Source: Singulisphaera acidiphila DSM 18658 (lineage in GTDB: Bacteria; Planctomycetota; Planctomycetia; Isosphaerales; Isosphaeraceae). Taken from it: a DNA stretch of 64,000 bases. The notes under the pieces were generated by a model, which saw nothing but the letters and a program-made list of their open reading frames with translations, was not told the DNA's origin and ran no database searches. The stretch lies in contig NC_019892.1 of the NCBI RefSeq assembly GCF_000242455.2, forward strand, positions 2,480,001 to 2,544,000. The letters are read 5' to 3'. Shown one piece after another: positions 8,723 to 19,259 of the stretch (position 1 is its first letter; each line of letters starts with the position of its first letter). A program made the translations under genes and the position numbers.

Positions 8723-8837
8723 CCGTCGGGCGGACGAGCAATCGGATGGCCCGCTCTTTCGATATGCAGCAAACGAAGTACGAACCGGATGCGTCATCCG
8801 GGGATGCTGCCACGAAGTTTACCGAGCGGAGTCGACG

Positions 8838-9470
8838 ATGAAGACAGATGCGCAACTGCAGAAGGACGTCATGGATGAGATCAAATGGGAGCCATGTGCC
8901 ACAGCAGCCCAGATCGGCGTTTCGGCCGCGAACGGGGTGGTGACGCTGAACGGCACGGTAGGAACCTACACCGAGAAATGGGCCGTCGAGAAGGTTCAGG
9001 GCGTCAAGGTCATTGCCCAAGAAATCACGGTCAAGCTCGAAGGGATTCATACCCAGACCGACGCCGAGACGGCCCTCACTTCCCTTAAGTGGCACGTCTG
9101 GGGGCCGAATGACATCCAGGCCATCGTGTCCCAGGGCTGGGTCACACTGAAAGGCCAGGTGAACTGGGAATATCAGCGCTCCGCCGCCTACGACTCGGTG
9201 TGCTTCTTGCCTGGAGTGAAGGGAGTCACGAACGAGATCAGCTTGAAGCCGAAGGCCCAGCCGACTGCCATCAAAGAAGCGATCGAGAAGGCGCTGGTGC
9301 GTAGCGCCGAGGTTGACGCTGGGCATGTGAACGTCGAGACTAACGGCAGTACGGTAACGCTTTCCGGCAATGTCGGGTCCTGGAACGAGAAGGACGAGGC
9401 CGGGATGGCCGCCTGGAGCGCCCCCGGTGTCAACTCCGTAGGGAACAACATCGAGATCGTTCGCGTGTGA
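8838..9470 (+). CDS. triple BON-domain protein (OsmY-like)
   Basis: A 210-residue protein with three BON domains at about residues 4-70, 75-142 and 145-210. Each shows the pattern hydrophobic strand, G-x-V-T-L-x-G, then a helix (NGVVTLNGTVGTY; QGWVTLKGQVNWEYQR; GSTVTLSGNVGSW). No signal peptide is present, so it is probably cytoplasmic or surface-associated. Relatives such as OsmY respond to osmotic and envelope stress. GGAG lies about nine bases before the start. Confidence 0.85.
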   Translation: MKTDAQLQKDVMDEIKWEPCATAAQIGVSAANGVVTLNGTVGTYTEKWAVEKVQGVKVIAQEITVKLEGIHTQTDAETALTSLKWHVWGPNDIQAIVSQGWVTLKGQVNWEYQRSAAYDSVCFLPGVKGVTNEISLKPKAQPTAIKEAIEKALVRSAEVDAGHVNVETNGSTVTLSGNVGSWNEKDEAGMAAWSAPGVNSVGNNIEIVRV

Positions 9471-9579
9471 CGGTCTAATCCGTCCCCCCGTGCTCGAGAT
9501 GAGCGGCGACAGCGGCGTTTTCGCCGCCGTCTCTCTCGCGTAGGGGGAACGGGTTCATCCGGGTGGTCACATCTTGCGG

Positions 9580-9791
9580 CCGCCTGAACATCGAGCGATG
9601 CAACGCGTCTCTCCTCCAGTTCGGCATGGGCTTGATCTTGCTTGGCAAAGAGAAACTCAGTTGAAGAACGGCAAGCTCCTCTTGATGGCCCACGGAACGC
9701 CTCAGGAAGTGAAACTCGCAAATTCCTTCGTGATCGGAATGGGGCGAATTCAACGACGGTCCATGGCGAATCGGCCGCCGTTGGTGTGTAA
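9580..9791 (+). pseudogene. GSP17M-like protein, copy 3, C-terminal remnant
   Basis: Only the end of the gene family seen at 5073 and 7842 remains. One frame reads RETQLKNGKLLLMAHGTPQE and VKLANSF; a second frame then reads ANSTTVHGESAAVGV with a TAA at 9789-9791, matching the ends of the other copies. The N-terminus and membrane hairpin are gone. The stretch 9471-9580 has no other gene. Confidence 0.65.
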
Positions 9792-9842
9792 CAGGGAACC
9801 ACGGAGATATTCCGGGAAATCTCTTTGAGAAAAGGAAACCCA

Positions 9843-10091
9843 ATGTCCACAAAAACACGCCGAGACCATCGCTCGGACCACTCGAGCAACACCGAGACGA
9901 GAGAGGGACCTGCTGAGAAGCCCGCTCCGTCCAGGCAGAAAGTCATCGACGAGGAGCGATCCCGATTGATTCAGGTTCGCGCCTACGAACTGTGGGAACA
10001 GGCTGGGAAGCCGGACGGGGATGTGGCCAGGGAGCGGTTTTGGTCCGAGGCCGAGAAGGAGATCATGGCAACTCACGCCAGAGATCGATGA
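9843..10091 (+). CDS. DUF2934 domain protein
   Basis: An 82-residue protein with a disordered, charged N-terminal half and a C-terminal helical DUF2934 motif (RAYELWEQAGKPDGDVARER, about residues 48-67). DUF2934 is a short helical motif of unknown role, common in planctomycetes and alphaproteobacteria. AAGGAAA precedes the ATG at 9843. The gene follows the third stress-protein remnant. Confidence 0.8.
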   Translation: MSTKTRRDHRSDHSSNTETREGPAEKPAPSRQKVIDEERSRLIQVRAYELWEQAGKPDGDVARERFWSEAEKEIMATHARDR

Positions 10092-10247
10092 GTAAGATAA
10101 AGATCAAATGTAGGCCCCAGGACGGCGAATCTGGGAATGGCATGCGGTCTGCCCTGGGGGGGGTAGAAATTCGTGATCAAGCCCAATCGGTCCATCCAGG
10201 GTTCTTCCGGAGACTGGAATGTCCAAGACATCAAGGAGATCCTTCCG

Positions 10248-10985
10248 ATGTCCACTGATACTCAGCCCTCCCCCAATCATTCTGGCCATCACGAACGGGC
10301 AGAAGTCCTCCAGGTGATCGTCTATGGGCATTCCGCGGTGTTCTACTGGTGGCCTCTCTGGGTGACGGGCTACATCATGGCTTTGCTGACCTGGCAACAC
10401 CATGACCAGGTGATGATCGGCAACAGGCCGGAGTTGTTTCACCCAAGTCGAGACCTGGGGGTGGTCTACACCTTACTTTTGTTCCTTCTGATCGTGATCA
10501 CGAGTACCAACGTTCGCGGCATGAGGGCGGCGCTCATCATCGTTGGCCTGAGTTTTGTCGCGTTACTGTTCGCCTACCTGTGATTGTGTTGAGAAATCAT
10601 CATTTCAATCGCACGAGAATACGCTTATATGGACCGTGGCTTCTACCTGTTTTCCTCCACGGCGCTTCTGGCGGTCTGGTTCTTCACGGTCTTTTTCGTC
10701 GACCACCTCAGCTTCTGGAGGTTCCGGCCGGGGCAGGTCACCCCTGAATATCTTGGGGGCATCGTGGATAAGAGTTACGACACAGACAACATGATCTTGG
10801 TGAAATGGCAAGACGACCTCTTCCGCCACTGGATTATTGGCTTCGGGTCTGGCGACCTCCGCATGCAAACGATGGGAGGTCGAGGAGTGGAAGAGAATGT
10901 GTCGAACGTCCTCTTTGTGATCGGCAAGATGTCGAAGATCCAGCGATTGATCGCGACAAAACCCAACATGCCTCAAGAGGCTTAG
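10248..10985 (+). pseudogene. membrane protein of about 245 codons with two in-frame TGA codons
   Basis: A strong AAGGAG site starts a protein MSTDTQPSPNHSGHHERAEV with membrane segments near HSAVFYWWPLWVTGYIMALL and in the VVYTLLLFLLIVI region. It stops at a TGA (10581-10583), and three codons later there is another TGA. The same frame then continues without shift through REYAYMDRGFYLFSSTALL, a further membrane segment, and a conserved soluble end (RHWIIGFGSGDLRM, VLFVIGKMSKIQRLIA). From memory of related uncharacterised proteins this is one gene, with Gly and Trp/Asp expected at the two stops. The second half from 10629 lacks a ribosome site. Confidence 0.65.
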
Positions 10986-11012
10986 AGTGTTTGGGACCGG
11001 AGTTGACGAATC

Positions 11013-11420
11013 ATGGTTGGACTTGCTTATCGCCCTCTTTTGTCTCGACGTCGGTTTGCTGCGCGGATGATGTCAATCGTGCTCACTGCCGTGTTTGTCG
11101 ATGGAGTTGCCTTGGCGTTGGGGGCGATCGGCTACCGCGCACTGGACGGGCTTGATTGGCTCGATGCCAGTCTCAATGCCGCGTTGGTCATGACCGGAAA
11201 CGGTCCGGTTCACGCTCTGCGCACCCCAGGAAGCAAGCTATTCACCGTCGTTTATGCACTTCTTGGCGTGATCTTGTTCGCCGCCGTCATTGGCGTGCTT
11301 CTGACTCCGGTCTTGCACCGGATGCTCCACGGATTCGAATTCCACCATCGGGAGAAGGCCGAGCAAACTTCCGTAGGGGCCGACGATCATCACTGGAAAT
11401 CAGCAGGAGGTACAAAGTGA
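11013..11420 (+). CDS. two-helix membrane protein with channel-like layout
   Basis: A 135-residue protein with membrane segments at about 20-44 and 78-101 that flank a re-entrant-like stretch LNAALVMTGNGPVHALRT. The layout recalls pore modules of two-helix ion channels, but the GNGP sequence is not the GYG filter of potassium channels, so the transport claim is only a guess. The tail HGFEFHHREKAEQTSV is cytosolic. Its TGA overlaps the GTG start of ppk2, so the two are translationally coupled. Confidence 0.55.
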   Translation: MVGLAYRPLLSRRRFAARMMSIVLTAVFVDGVALALGAIGYRALDGLDWLDASLNAALVMTGNGPVHALRTPGSKLFTVVYALLGVILFAAVIGVLLTPVLHRMLHGFEFHHREKAEQTSVGADDHHWKSAGGTK

Positions 11421-12253
11421 ATTACGTGGAACGCTTCAAAGTGCCGCACGGCACTACTGTTAAACTCGTAGACATCGACCCGGGCTTTACAAACCATCAC
11501 GAGAGCCACAAGGAGGCTGCCAAGGACATCGAGCACTACCGGCAGAAATTGAGGGAACTGCAAGAGCTGCTTTATGCCGATGGGCGGCGATCGCTCTTGA
11601 TCTGCCTGCAAGCGCTCGACGCGGGCGGCAAGGACGGGACGATCAGTCACATCCTGGGTTCGATGAATCCACAAGGCTGCAAAGTGGTGGGATTTAAGCA
11701 GCCTTCCGCCGAGGAGTTGGCACACGATTTCCTGTGGCGAATCCATCGCGCCGTGCCCGCCCGGGGTGGAGTGACCATTTTCAACCGTTCACATTACGAG
11801 GACGTCCTGATCGCCCGCGTTCATAATCTGGTCCCAAAAGAGATCTGGTCCCGCCGCTACGATCGAATCAATGCGTTCGAGAGCGGGCTCGTCGAGGACG
11901 ACACCCATATCCTTAAGTTCTACTTGCACATGTCCAAAAAAGAGCAACTGAAACGTTTCAAAGACCGGCTCGACGACCCTGCCAAGCAATGGAAGATCAG
12001 CGAGGCCGATTATACGGAGCGAATCTACTGGGACGACTACACAGCCGCTTACGAGGACGCACTCTCTCGTTGCAGTACGGATCACGCTCCTTGGTTCATC
12101 ATTCCGGCCGACCACAAGTGGTTCAGAAACTTCGCGGTGGCCCGGATCGTCGTGGAGCACCTGGAAGCGCTAAAGATGACGTTCCCGCTGCCCTCCGTGG
12201 ACATCGAGCACATTCGCAAGGAGTACCACTCCGCGAAGAAACACAGTCCCTGA
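11417..12253 (+). CDS. ppk2: polyphosphate kinase 2 family protein
   Basis: A 278-residue protein with the PPK2 fold: Walker A-like GGKDGT (about residues 70-75), lid and Walker B region IFNRSHYEDVLIARVHNLVP (about 121-140), then YDRINAFESGLVEDDTHILK. These cytosolic enzymes move phosphate between polyphosphate and nucleotides, here probably making ATP or GTP from polyphosphate (class I type by length). The GTG at 11417 overlaps the previous stop (GTGA) and has AGGAGG six bases upstream; the upstream in-frame extension is the shadow of the previous gene. A polyphosphate reserve fits an energy-survival island. Confidence 0.9.
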   Translation: MNYVERFKVPHGTTVKLVDIDPGFTNHHESHKEAAKDIEHYRQKLRELQELLYADGRRSLLICLQALDAGGKDGTISHILGSMNPQGCKVVGFKQPSAEELAHDFLWRIHRAVPARGGVTIFNRSHYEDVLIARVHNLVPKEIWSRRYDRINAFESGLVEDDTHILKFYLHMSKKEQLKRFKDRLDDPAKQWKISEADYTERIYWDDYTAAYEDALSRCSTDHAPWFIIPADHKWFRNFAVARIVVEHLEALKMTFPLPSVDIEHIRKEYHSAKKHSP

Positions 12254-12300
12254 ACGAAAGCCGCCGCTTCGCGTGAATGTGCCTTAAGGAAATTCATGAC

Positions 12301-13290
12301 GTGGGTTCTCGACAACTGTATCCTTTGCGATTCGAACCGATTTACCAGTACCGGCTCTGGGGCGGCCGGCGCCTGGCCGATCTGCTCACGGCCCCGTTGC
12401 CCGACGACGGACCCATCGGCGAAGCTTGGCTGCTGAGCGATCGCGACGACCATCCCAGCAAGGTCGCCGACGGGCCGCTCAAAGGTTCGACCCTACGGCA
12501 ATTGTTGGAGGAGTCGCCGGAGCCTATGCTGGGAAGACTGGCGGGCCAATTCCGACGGTTCCCCGTGCTCCTCAAGTTCCTCGACGTGCACGTGAAGCTC
12601 TCGGTCCAAGTGCATCCCAAGGATGGGCAAAGGGACTATATCCCGGAGGGCAAGAGCGGCAAGACCGAAGCGTGGGTCGTGCTGGAGGCATCCCCGGCAA
12701 GTCGAATCTACGCGGGCCTGAAACCGGGCACGACTCGAGACGGTCTGGAGCACGCGCTCGCGACGGGGGCCGTGGCGGACCTGCTGGCAAGCCTCACGCC
12801 GAATGTCGGCGATGCGGTCTTCCTACCCGCCGGGACCGTTCATTCCCTCGGTGGCCTTGTGGTGTTCGAAGTGCAGGAAAACAGCGACGTCACGTTTCGC
12901 CTGTACGACTGGGACCACGTTGATCCCAAGACAGGCAAGCCGCGCCCTTTGCAGGTCGCACAAGCGACGGCCTGCGTCGATTTCTCGGAAGTCGCGATCC
13001 GCCCGGTGGCGCCGGTGGTTGAAGAGACGGTGCCGGTACGGCGTGAGCGACTCTTTCATTGCGACCATTTTTCGGTATGGCGGCATACGGGACAAACGCC
13101 GTTCACAGTCGGCTCGGACGGCACACCGCGGACGCTGGTTGGCATCGCTGGCGAAGGACGGCTGGCGCACGGCGGAAACGATTATCCCGTCGTTCGCGGC
13201 GACGTCGTGCTCTTGCCGGCGGAGGTCGGAACATGTTCTTACCAGCCATCTACTCCCGTCATTCTCTTGGAAGTCGCCCTTCCGGGATAG
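12301..13290 (+). CDS. manA: mannose-6-phosphate isomerase, class I
   Basis: About 329 residues of a cupin-type zinc isomerase that interconverts mannose 6-phosphate and fructose 6-phosphate in the cytosol. It shows YRLWGGRRLADLL near the start, the metal-binding SVQVHPKDGQ and GKTEAWVVLEA, the active-site PAGTVHSLGG, and the C-terminal strand LLPAEVGTCSYQP. AAGGA lies ten bases before the GTG at 12301, so I prefer it to the ATG at 12277, which lacks a site and would add eight residues. It supplies or uses fructose 6-phosphate next to transketolase and phosphoketolase. Confidence 0.9.
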   Translation: MGSRQLYPLRFEPIYQYRLWGGRRLADLLTAPLPDDGPIGEAWLLSDRDDHPSKVADGPLKGSTLRQLLEESPEPMLGRLAGQFRRFPVLLKFLDVHVKLSVQVHPKDGQRDYIPEGKSGKTEAWVVLEASPASRIYAGLKPGTTRDGLEHALATGAVADLLASLTPNVGDAVFLPAGTVHSLGGLVVFEVQENSDVTFRLYDWDHVDPKTGKPRPLQVAQATACVDFSEVAIRPVAPVVEETVPVRRERLFHCDHFSVWRHTGQTPFTVGSDGTPRTLVGIAGEGRLAHGGNDYPVVRGDVVLLPAEVGTCSYQPSTPVILLEVALPG

Positions 13291-13347
13291 TTTGCGCCGG
13301 ACAAGATCGGCAAGCTGAGCATGCCCAAGACCAAGGAAACAGCAGCC

Positions 13348-14091
13348 ATGAAAGCTCTCGTTGTCTTTGACCTGGACGGAACACTGGCTCAGAGCAAGTC
13401 TTCGCTTGATGCGGAGATGGCAACGCTGTTAAATCAACTTCTGTCTCACATTAAGGTTGCCGTGATATCCGGTGGAGATTGGCCCCAATTCCAAAAGCAA
13501 GTTATTTCGCACATTTCTTGTTATAATCGTTTGAAGAATCTCTCGCTCCTGCCTACATGCGGAACCCAGTTTTTCAAGTACGAAACGAGCTGGAAACAGC
13601 TCTACGCCGAGTATTTTAGTCCTGACCAGAAAGAGAAGATTGTCAATTCGCTGAAGAAGGCGATCGAGCAATCGGACCTCAAGGCGGAAAAGGTCTGGGG
13701 AGAAGTGATAGAAGACCGGGGAAGTCAAATCACCTTCTCCGCATTAGGTCAGGAAGCTCCCCTTGAAGAGAAAGTCAGATGGGACCCTGATTTCAAGAAG
13801 CGGAAGAAGGTGAAAGCCATCCTTGACACGTTAATTCCCGAACTCTCTGTCCGCATTGGCGGATCTACATCCATAGACATCGCAAAGCAAGGAATTGACA
13901 AAGCCTACGGAATCAGAAAGCTTCGAGACATTCTTGGCATCCCCATTCAGGAGATGATCTTCGTCGGGGATGCTCTGTTCCCGGGGGGCAACGACTATCC
14001 GGCAGAGCAAGCGGGCGTCATCTCGATTCGGGTCAGAGACCCGCATGAGACCAAACGGGTTATTGAAACAATCATCGCATGTTTAGGTTGA
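13348..14091 (+). CDS. HAD-IIB phosphatase/phosphomannomutase-like
   Basis: A 247-residue HAD-superfamily protein of the Cof/PMM subclass. Motif I is FDLDGTLAQSK (Asp nucleophile near residue 8), motif II VISGGDW, and motif IV FVGDALFPGGNDYPAEQAGV. The cap carries RGSQITFSALGQ, as in eukaryote-like phosphomannomutases. It may be a sugar-phosphate phosphatase or mutase; its place beside manA suggests mannose metabolism. AAGGAAA precedes the ATG at 13348. Its codon use is visibly more AT-rich than its neighbours, which suggests separate transfer. Confidence 0.8.
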   Translation: MKALVVFDLDGTLAQSKSSLDAEMATLLNQLLSHIKVAVISGGDWPQFQKQVISHISCYNRLKNLSLLPTCGTQFFKYETSWKQLYAEYFSPDQKEKIVNSLKKAIEQSDLKAEKVWGEVIEDRGSQITFSALGQEAPLEEKVRWDPDFKKRKKVKAILDTLIPELSVRIGGSTSIDIAKQGIDKAYGIRKLRDILGIPIQEMIFVGDALFPGGNDYPAEQAGVISIRVRDPHETKRVIETIIACLG

Positions 14092-14123
14092 ACCCGACAA
14101 GCGTGACCGTGTGAGGAAGGCCG

Positions 14124-15329
14124 ATGGCTGGATTTCAGATGAAGAGGCTCGGGTTGATGATGGAGCCTGAGCCGGACAATCCGCTGGAGGTCGAAGGGGT
14201 TCTCAACCCGGCTGGGGTTCGCGGCCCTGATGGCCAGTTCTACCTCTTCCCGCGCCTGGTCGCGAAGGGAAACTACTCGCGCATCGGCATCGCACGGGTG
14301 AAGTTCAACGCCGATGGTGACCCGTCCGAGGTCGAGCGCCTCGGCATTGCACTGGAGCCCGAAGCGGACTACGAGCGACGGACTGATGGTGGCGGGGGCT
14401 GCGAAGACCCTCGGATTAGCTATGGCGAAGACCTCAAGCGTTATGTGATGACCTACACGGCACTTTCTTCCAGAGGTCCTCGGATTGCCATTGCCTTATC
14501 GGAAGATTTGTTCCACTGGCAGCGATTAGGGCTCGCAACCTTCCGCCCTTATGAAGGCATCGAATTCAATGGCGTGGACAACAAAGACGCCAGTGTCTTT
14601 CCCGTGGCCGTTCCCGATCCTCAAGGCCAACCAGCGATGGCAATCATCCACAGACCTCTTTTTCCCGGAACTCGACCAGAGGAAACCGTTTGCCAACTTT
14701 CGTCCCGAGAGGTGGATCTCCATCGCGAGAGCATCTGGATTTCCTATTGTCCACTTGGCGAAGCTGGCGACGAGCCTTATTACCTGAGCCACTTTGAGTT
14801 ACATGATCGTTTGGCCAGCCCGGTGGCGCTCTGGGAGCAACTCAAGGTCGGCGGTGGCACCCCTCCGATCCTGACCAGGCATGGCTGGATGGTCATCTAC
14901 CACGGCGTCCATGAACTGGCCGAACCAAGCACGGTAGCGCACAAGTTATGCTACTCCGCCGGGATACTGATCCTCTCCCAAGAGCATCCGCGGGTAATCC
15001 GTTATCGTTCGCCGGAGCCCGTGCTGACGCCGGAATTACCGCAGGAACGCATGGGGACGGTTGCCAACGTCGTGTTTCCCACCGCCATCGACCGCCGCGA
15101 CGATCTTGGCTTGCCCGATCGATTCGACGTCTATTACGGGATGGCCGATAACCGGATCGGCGTGGCGCGTCTCGACGTGCCAGAATCCCTGCCGACAGGG
15201 GCACTCGCCGATCCGCCTAGAGCCAAGAGATCGCTTCCGAAGGGCGATCAATCTCAAACAGAGAGTCGTCGCGACGTCCCGATCACGATCAAAAAAGGTT
15301 CATCGCCAACATGTCACACTCAGCCATGA
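14124..15329 (+). CDS. GH130 family beta-mannoside phosphorylase-like protein
   Basis: A 401-residue five-bladed beta-propeller protein of glycoside hydrolase family 130, whose members phosphorolyse beta-mannosides to mannose 1-phosphate. Visible blade motifs include [18 protein letters not shown], the catalytic-Asp region [24 protein letters not shown], and [20 protein letters not shown]. It ends with a disordered 40-residue tail and overlaps transketolase by 19 bases. The nearby GT4 glycosyltransferase and ManA fit a manno-oligosaccharide route, but the exact substrate is unknown. Confidence 0.85.
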   Translation: MAGFQMKRLGLMMEPEPDNPLEVEGVLNPAGVRGPDGQFYLFPRLVAKGNYSRIGIARVKFNADGDPSEVERLGIALEPEADYERRTDGGGGCEDPRISYGEDLKRYVMTYTALSSRGPRIAIALSEDLFHWQRLGLATFRPYEGIEFNGVDNKDASVFPVAVPDPQGQPAMAIIHRPLFPGTRPEETVCQLSSREVDLHRESIWISYCPLGEAGDEPYYLSHFELHDRLASPVALWEQLKVGGGTPPILTRHGWMVIYHGVHELAEPSTVAHKLCYSAGILILSQEHPRVIRYRSPEPVLTPELPQERMGTVANVVFPTAIDRRDDLGLPDRFDVYYGMADNRIGVARLDVPESLPTGALADPPRAKRSLPKGDQSQTESRRDVPITIKKGSSPTCHTQP

Positions 15330-17356
15330 TCGCTCCGCCCGAATTGGACGAGCTCTGCGTTAACACACTGCGCTTCCTGGCCGTGGATTCTGTACAGAAG
15401 GCCAAGTCCGGGCACCCCGGTCTGCCGCTGGGTTCAGCGGCCATGGCCTACGCGCTCTGGGATCGCTCGCTCAAGTTCAACCCGCGTGATCCCTTCTGGC
15501 CCGACCGGGACCGGTTCGTTCTCTCGGCCGGACATGGATGCGCACTCTTGTACGCTCTGCTTCACGTCACGGGCTTCGACCTGCCACTGGAAGAACTCGA
15601 GAGGTTCCGCCAGTGGGGAAGCCGTACCCCGGGGCATCCGGAATTCGGCAAGACCCCGGGCGTCGAGGCCACTACCGGTCCCCTGGGCCAAGGCCTGGCC
15701 AACGCGGTCGGCATGGCCATCGCCGAGGTGGCCCTTGCTGCACGCTTCAATCGACCGGGTCACCAGATCGTGGACCACTTCACTTACGTCCTGGCCAGCG
15801 ACGGCGACCTGGAGGAAGGAATCTCCTCTGAGGCGGGATCGGAAGTCGGTCACCTGCGGCTGGGCAAGCTGATTGTTCTGTATGCCGACAACCACATCAC
15901 GATCGAAGGCAGCACGGAGCTGGCCTTCACCGAAGACCGGACGGCCCGTTTCGCCGCGTTCGGCTGGCACGTCCAACGGATCGAGCAGAGCAACGACATC
16001 GACGCGGTCGCCGTTGCGCTGAAGGCCGCGCGGGAAGAGAGGGACAGGCCCTCCCTGATTGCAATTCGGACGCACATCGGCTTCGGCAGTCCCCACAAGC
16101 AGGACACCGCGGCGGCCCACGGGGAGCCGCTCGGTCTGGAGGAGGTCCGCCTGACCAAAGAGGGGTTGGGTTGGCCTGTGGAACCTCTCTTCCATATTCC
16201 CGAGGAGGCCCTGGAGCATTTCCGGGAAGCGGTCGCGCGGGGAAGTACCGCTCAGGCAGAATGGGAGCGACGTCTCGGGGCTTATGCGGAGGAATACCCT
16301 GACCTGGCCGCGGAGTTCCAGCGAGTCATGCACCAGCAGCTTCCGGAGGGTTGGGACGCCAACCTGCCGACATTCACCGCGGCGGAGGGCCCCATGGCGA
16401 CCCGCATCGCTTCGGGAAAGACCATCACGGTCCTCGGCCCTCGTCTGCGCGAACTGATGGGCGGCTCGGCCGATCTTGCTCCCAGCACCCACACGAACAT
16501 GGACGGGGCCGGGAACTTCGAGCCGGAGAACCGGGCGGGACGCAACATGCACTTCGGCATCCGGGAGCATGCCATGGGCGCCATCCTGAACGGCATGGCG
16601 GTACACCGCGGCCTCATCCCCTTTGGAGCGACCTTCCTGATCTTCAGCGACTACATGCGTCCTCCGATGCGCCTGGCGGCCATCAATGGCCTGCCGGTGA
16701 TCTATGTCTTCACTCACGACAGCATCGCCATGGGAGAGGACGGCCCGACCCATCAGCCTGTCGAACAACTGGTGGGATTGCGATCGATTCCCGGCATGGT
16801 CGTCATCCGGCCGGCGGACGCCAACGAGACGGTTGCCGCCTGGCGGATTGCCATTGAGCGGAGGGACGGTCCCGTTGCCCTGGTGTTGACCCGCCAAGGC
16901 CTCCCCGTGCTCGACCTGGCCCGCTATCCGGGCATACCTTCGGGAGTGCCGCTTGGCGGCTATGTCCTCGCGGACTCTCCGCCGGGCACACGACCCGACA
17001 TCATCCTGATCGCGACCGGCTCCGAAGTGCATCTAGCGCTGGAGTCGCAAGATCGGTTGGCGACCGAGGGCGTCCGGGCCAGGGTGGCAAGTCTGCCAAG
17101 TACCGACGTCTTCTCGATGCAGCCTGACCGGTATCGGGACGAGGTCTTGCCCCCAGGAGTGCCCCTGCTGGTCATCGAGGCCGGCGCGTCCCTCGGCTGG
17201 AGGTCCTATGTCGGCCCCCAGATCGCCGTGATCGGGGTGGACACCTTCGGGGCATCGGCCCCCGGCCCGGTTGTGATGCAGCATTATGGCTTCACCGTGG
17301 AGAATGTCTGCAAGCAAGCCCATAACTTGCTCCGGCAGGTGAAGGAGAAACCCTGA
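15311..17356 (+). CDS. tkt: transketolase
   Basis: A full-length 681-residue thiamine-diphosphate enzyme that moves two-carbon units between sugar phosphates in the cytosol. The N-terminal PP domain has the Mg/ThDP motif [15 protein letters not shown] (about residues 159-173); the Pyr domain has the [13 protein letters not shown] and [16 protein letters not shown] motifs (the latter near 468-483). It overlaps the GH130 end and shares one base with rpiB (TGATG), so they are co-translated. It makes xylulose 5-phosphate and erythrose 4-phosphate available to phosphoketolase and transaldolase encoded downstream. Confidence 0.95.
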   Translation: MSHSAMIAPPELDELCVNTLRFLAVDSVQKAKSGHPGLPLGSAAMAYALWDRSLKFNPRDPFWPDRDRFVLSAGHGCALLYALLHVTGFDLPLEELERFRQWGSRTPGHPEFGKTPGVEATTGPLGQGLANAVGMAIAEVALAARFNRPGHQIVDHFTYVLASDGDLEEGISSEAGSEVGHLRLGKLIVLYADNHITIEGSTELAFTEDRTARFAAFGWHVQRIEQSNDIDAVAVALKAAREERDRPSLIAIRTHIGFGSPHKQDTAAAHGEPLGLEEVRLTKEGLGWPVEPLFHIPEEALEHFREAVARGSTAQAEWERRLGAYAEEYPDLAAEFQRVMHQQLPEGWDANLPTFTAAEGPMATRIASGKTITVLGPRLRELMGGSADLAPSTHTNMDGAGNFEPENRAGRNMHFGIREHAMGAILNGMAVHRGLIPFGATFLIFSDYMRPPMRLAAINGLPVIYVFTHDSIAMGEDGPTHQPVEQLVGLRSIPGMVVIRPADANETVAAWRIAIERRDGPVALVLTRQGLPVLDLARYPGIPSGVPLGGYVLADSPPGTRPDIILIATGSEVHLALESQDRLATEGVRARVASLPSTDVFSMQPDRYRDEVLPPGVPLLVIEAGASLGWRSYVGPQIAVIGVDTFGASAPGPVVMQHYGFTVENVCKQAHNLLRQVKEKP

Positions 17357-17862
17357 TGCGTGTGGGAATCGCCGCGGACCATGGAGGGTTTAACTTGAAA
17401 GAGCAGATTGGGGAGTCGCTACGTAGCGCGGGCTATGAGGTCGTGGACTTCGGCGCAGACCAACTGGATCCCAGTGACGACTACCCCGACTTCATCATCC
17501 CCCTGGCCAGGGCCGTGGCCGAGGGGCAAATCGAACGCGGAGTGGCGCTCTGCGGCAGTGGCGTGGGAGCGTCGATCGCCGCGAACAAGGTTTCCGGCGT
17601 CCGTGCAGGGCTCATCCATGATGTCTTCTCCGCTCACCAGGGCGTCGAAGATGATGACATAAATGTCTTTTGTCTGGGTGGAAATATCATCGGGGCTGCG
17701 CTCGCTTGGGAGCTGATCGAGACCTTTCTGGCCGCTCGCTTCAGCGGCACCGATCGCCACAAACGCCGCCTGGCCAAAGTTGCAGGCGCTGGTGAACCAG
17801 AAGGTTGGCCCATGACGGGTACATTCGAGGAAAAGGCCGCAGCCCACAAGGGAGGTGCCTGA
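17356..17862 (+). CDS. rpiB: ribose 5-phosphate isomerase B
   Basis: A 168-residue protein with the RpiB signature [13 protein letters not shown] at the start and [19 protein letters not shown], where the Cys serves as general base, at about residues 65-83. It interconverts ribulose and ribose 5-phosphate in the pentose phosphate pathway. The last 20 residues are an extra charged tail that is longer than usual. It shares one base with both the tkt stop and the zwf start, so all three are translationally coupled. Confidence 0.93.
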   Translation: MRVGIAADHGGFNLKEQIGESLRSAGYEVVDFGADQLDPSDDYPDFIIPLARAVAEGQIERGVALCGSGVGASIAANKVSGVRAGLIHDVFSAHQGVEDDDINVFCLGGNIIGAALAWELIETFLAARFSGTDRHKRRLAKVAGAGEPEGWPMTGTFEEKAAAHKGGA

Positions 17863-19259
17863 TGTCCGACTCCCATTCAGACGCCTTGGTGCTCTTCGGT
17901 GTGACGGGCGATCTCGCCCATAAGATGATTTTTCCGGCGCTCTACGCACTGGCGAAGCGAGGCGCCCTGGAGGTCCCAGTCATCGGTGTCGCCTCGCCGG
18001 AGTGGAGTCTGGAGCAGCTCCACAATCGCGTGAAGAACAGTATAAAGCGATCGGGCGGAATCGATAACCAAGGAGCCTTCCATCATGTTCTGTCCCTGCT
18101 CAGTTACGTGAGCGGGGATTATAACGACCGGGGTACGTTCACGGCGATAAAGAAAGCGCTAGGAACCGCTCAGCGCCCGGCGCACTACCTCGCCATCCCG
18201 CCATCGCTCTTCCAGACCGTGATCGAAGGGCTCGGCGACGCGGGCATGGCCGATCATGCGCGGGTCATCGTGGAAAAGCCGTTCGGCCGCGACCTGTCCT
18301 CGTCGCGCGAGCTGAACCGCGTTGCAAGATCGGTATTCCCGGAAGACTCGATCTTCCGCATCGACCACTTCCTCGGGAAGGAGGCGATCATGAACATCCT
18401 CTATTTCCGCTTCGCAAACACGTTCCTGGAACCGATCTGGAACCGCAACTACGTGGCCAGCGTCCAGATAACCCTCTCCGAGAATTTTGGCGTGGAGGAC
18501 CGCGGCGCGTTTTACGAAACCGCCGGCTGTCTGCGCGACGTGATCCAGAACCACCTGCTCCAGGTCGTCGCACTGCTTGCCATGGAGCCGCCGGCCTATC
18601 GGGGCTTTGGCGCTGTGCATGGCGAGAAAGCCAAGGTCTTCCAGGCCATGCGCCCTCTCAAGCCCGACGACCTCGTGCGCGGCCAGTACGATGGCTACCG
18701 GCAGGAGCCGAACGTGGCGAAGGACTCCGACGTCGAGACTTTCTGCGCCGTGCGGTTTTTCATCGACTCGTGGCGTTGGGAGGGAGTGCCCTGGTATCTG
18801 CGCTCCGGCAAATGCCTGGCCGACACGGCACACGAGGTCTTGGTGGAGTTGAAGCCGCCGCCACAGCAACTCTTCGCCGACTCAGCGCCAGCGACCGGCC
18901 GGGCCAACTATCTGCGATTCCGGCTCTCCCCCAGTGCCGCCGTCGCCCTCGCCGTTCGCGTGAAGCACGCAGGGAAGGAGTTCGTCGGTGATCAGCGAGA
19001 ACTCTACCTTGTCGAAGAACAGGTGGGCGCGGAATCTCCCTATGAGCGGCTCCTGGGCGACGCCATGGTCGGCGACGGCGCGCTCTTCACCCGTGAGGAC
19101 GCCGTTGAGGCCGCCTGGGCAGTGGTCGAGCCCGTCCTGAAGACCCACCACCGGACCCGACCCTACAAGCGCGGCAGTTGGGGGCCGAAAGAGGCTGACG
19201 ACCTGATTGCCGCAGACGGATTCTGGCATAACCCCAATCCCGAGGAGGTGTCCGGGTGA
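17862..19259 (+). CDS. zwf: glucose-6-phosphate 1-dehydrogenase
   Basis: A 465-residue enzyme that oxidises glucose 6-phosphate to 6-phosphogluconolactone and makes NADPH. The coenzyme motif [16 protein letters not shown] is near residue 13, the substrate/catalytic motif [13 protein letters not shown] near 166, and [11 protein letters not shown] near 307. AAGGGAGG lies directly before the ATG, which overlaps the rpiB stop (TGATG). No 6-phosphogluconate dehydrogenase or lactonase is in the window, so the oxidative branch is incomplete here. The end overlaps the next gene by four bases. Confidence 0.95.
   Translation: MSDSHSDALVLFGVTGDLAHKMIFPALYALAKRGALEVPVIGVASPEWSLEQLHNRVKNSIKRSGGIDNQGAFHHVLSLLSYVSGDYNDRGTFTAIKKALGTAQRPAHYLAIPPSLFQTVIEGLGDAGMADHARVIVEKPFGRDLSSSRELNRVARSVFPEDSIFRIDHFLGKEAIMNILYFRFANTFLEPIWNRNYVASVQITLSENFGVEDRGAFYETAGCLRDVIQNHLLQVVALLAMEPPAYRGFGAVHGEKAKVFQAMRPLKPDDLVRGQYDGYRQEPNVAKDSDVETFCAVRFFIDSWRWEGVPWYLRSGKCLADTAHEVLVELKPPPQQLFADSAPATGRANYLRFRLSPSAAVALAVRVKHAGKEFVGDQRELYLVEEQVGAESPYERLLGDAMVGDGALFTREDAVEAAWAVVEPVLKTHHRTRPYKRGSWGPKEADDLIAADGFWHNPNPEEVSG

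Noticed and set aside
10581-10595. TGA as selenocysteine or tryptophan codons
   Set aside because: No SECIS-like hairpin was seen and many intact genes here end in TGA, so recoding is not the simplest explanation.
15434-17032. 532-codon open frame on the minus strand inside transketolase
   Set aside because: It is an antisense shadow of a high-GC gene: no ribosome site, no recognisable family, and the plus strand is unmistakably transketolase.
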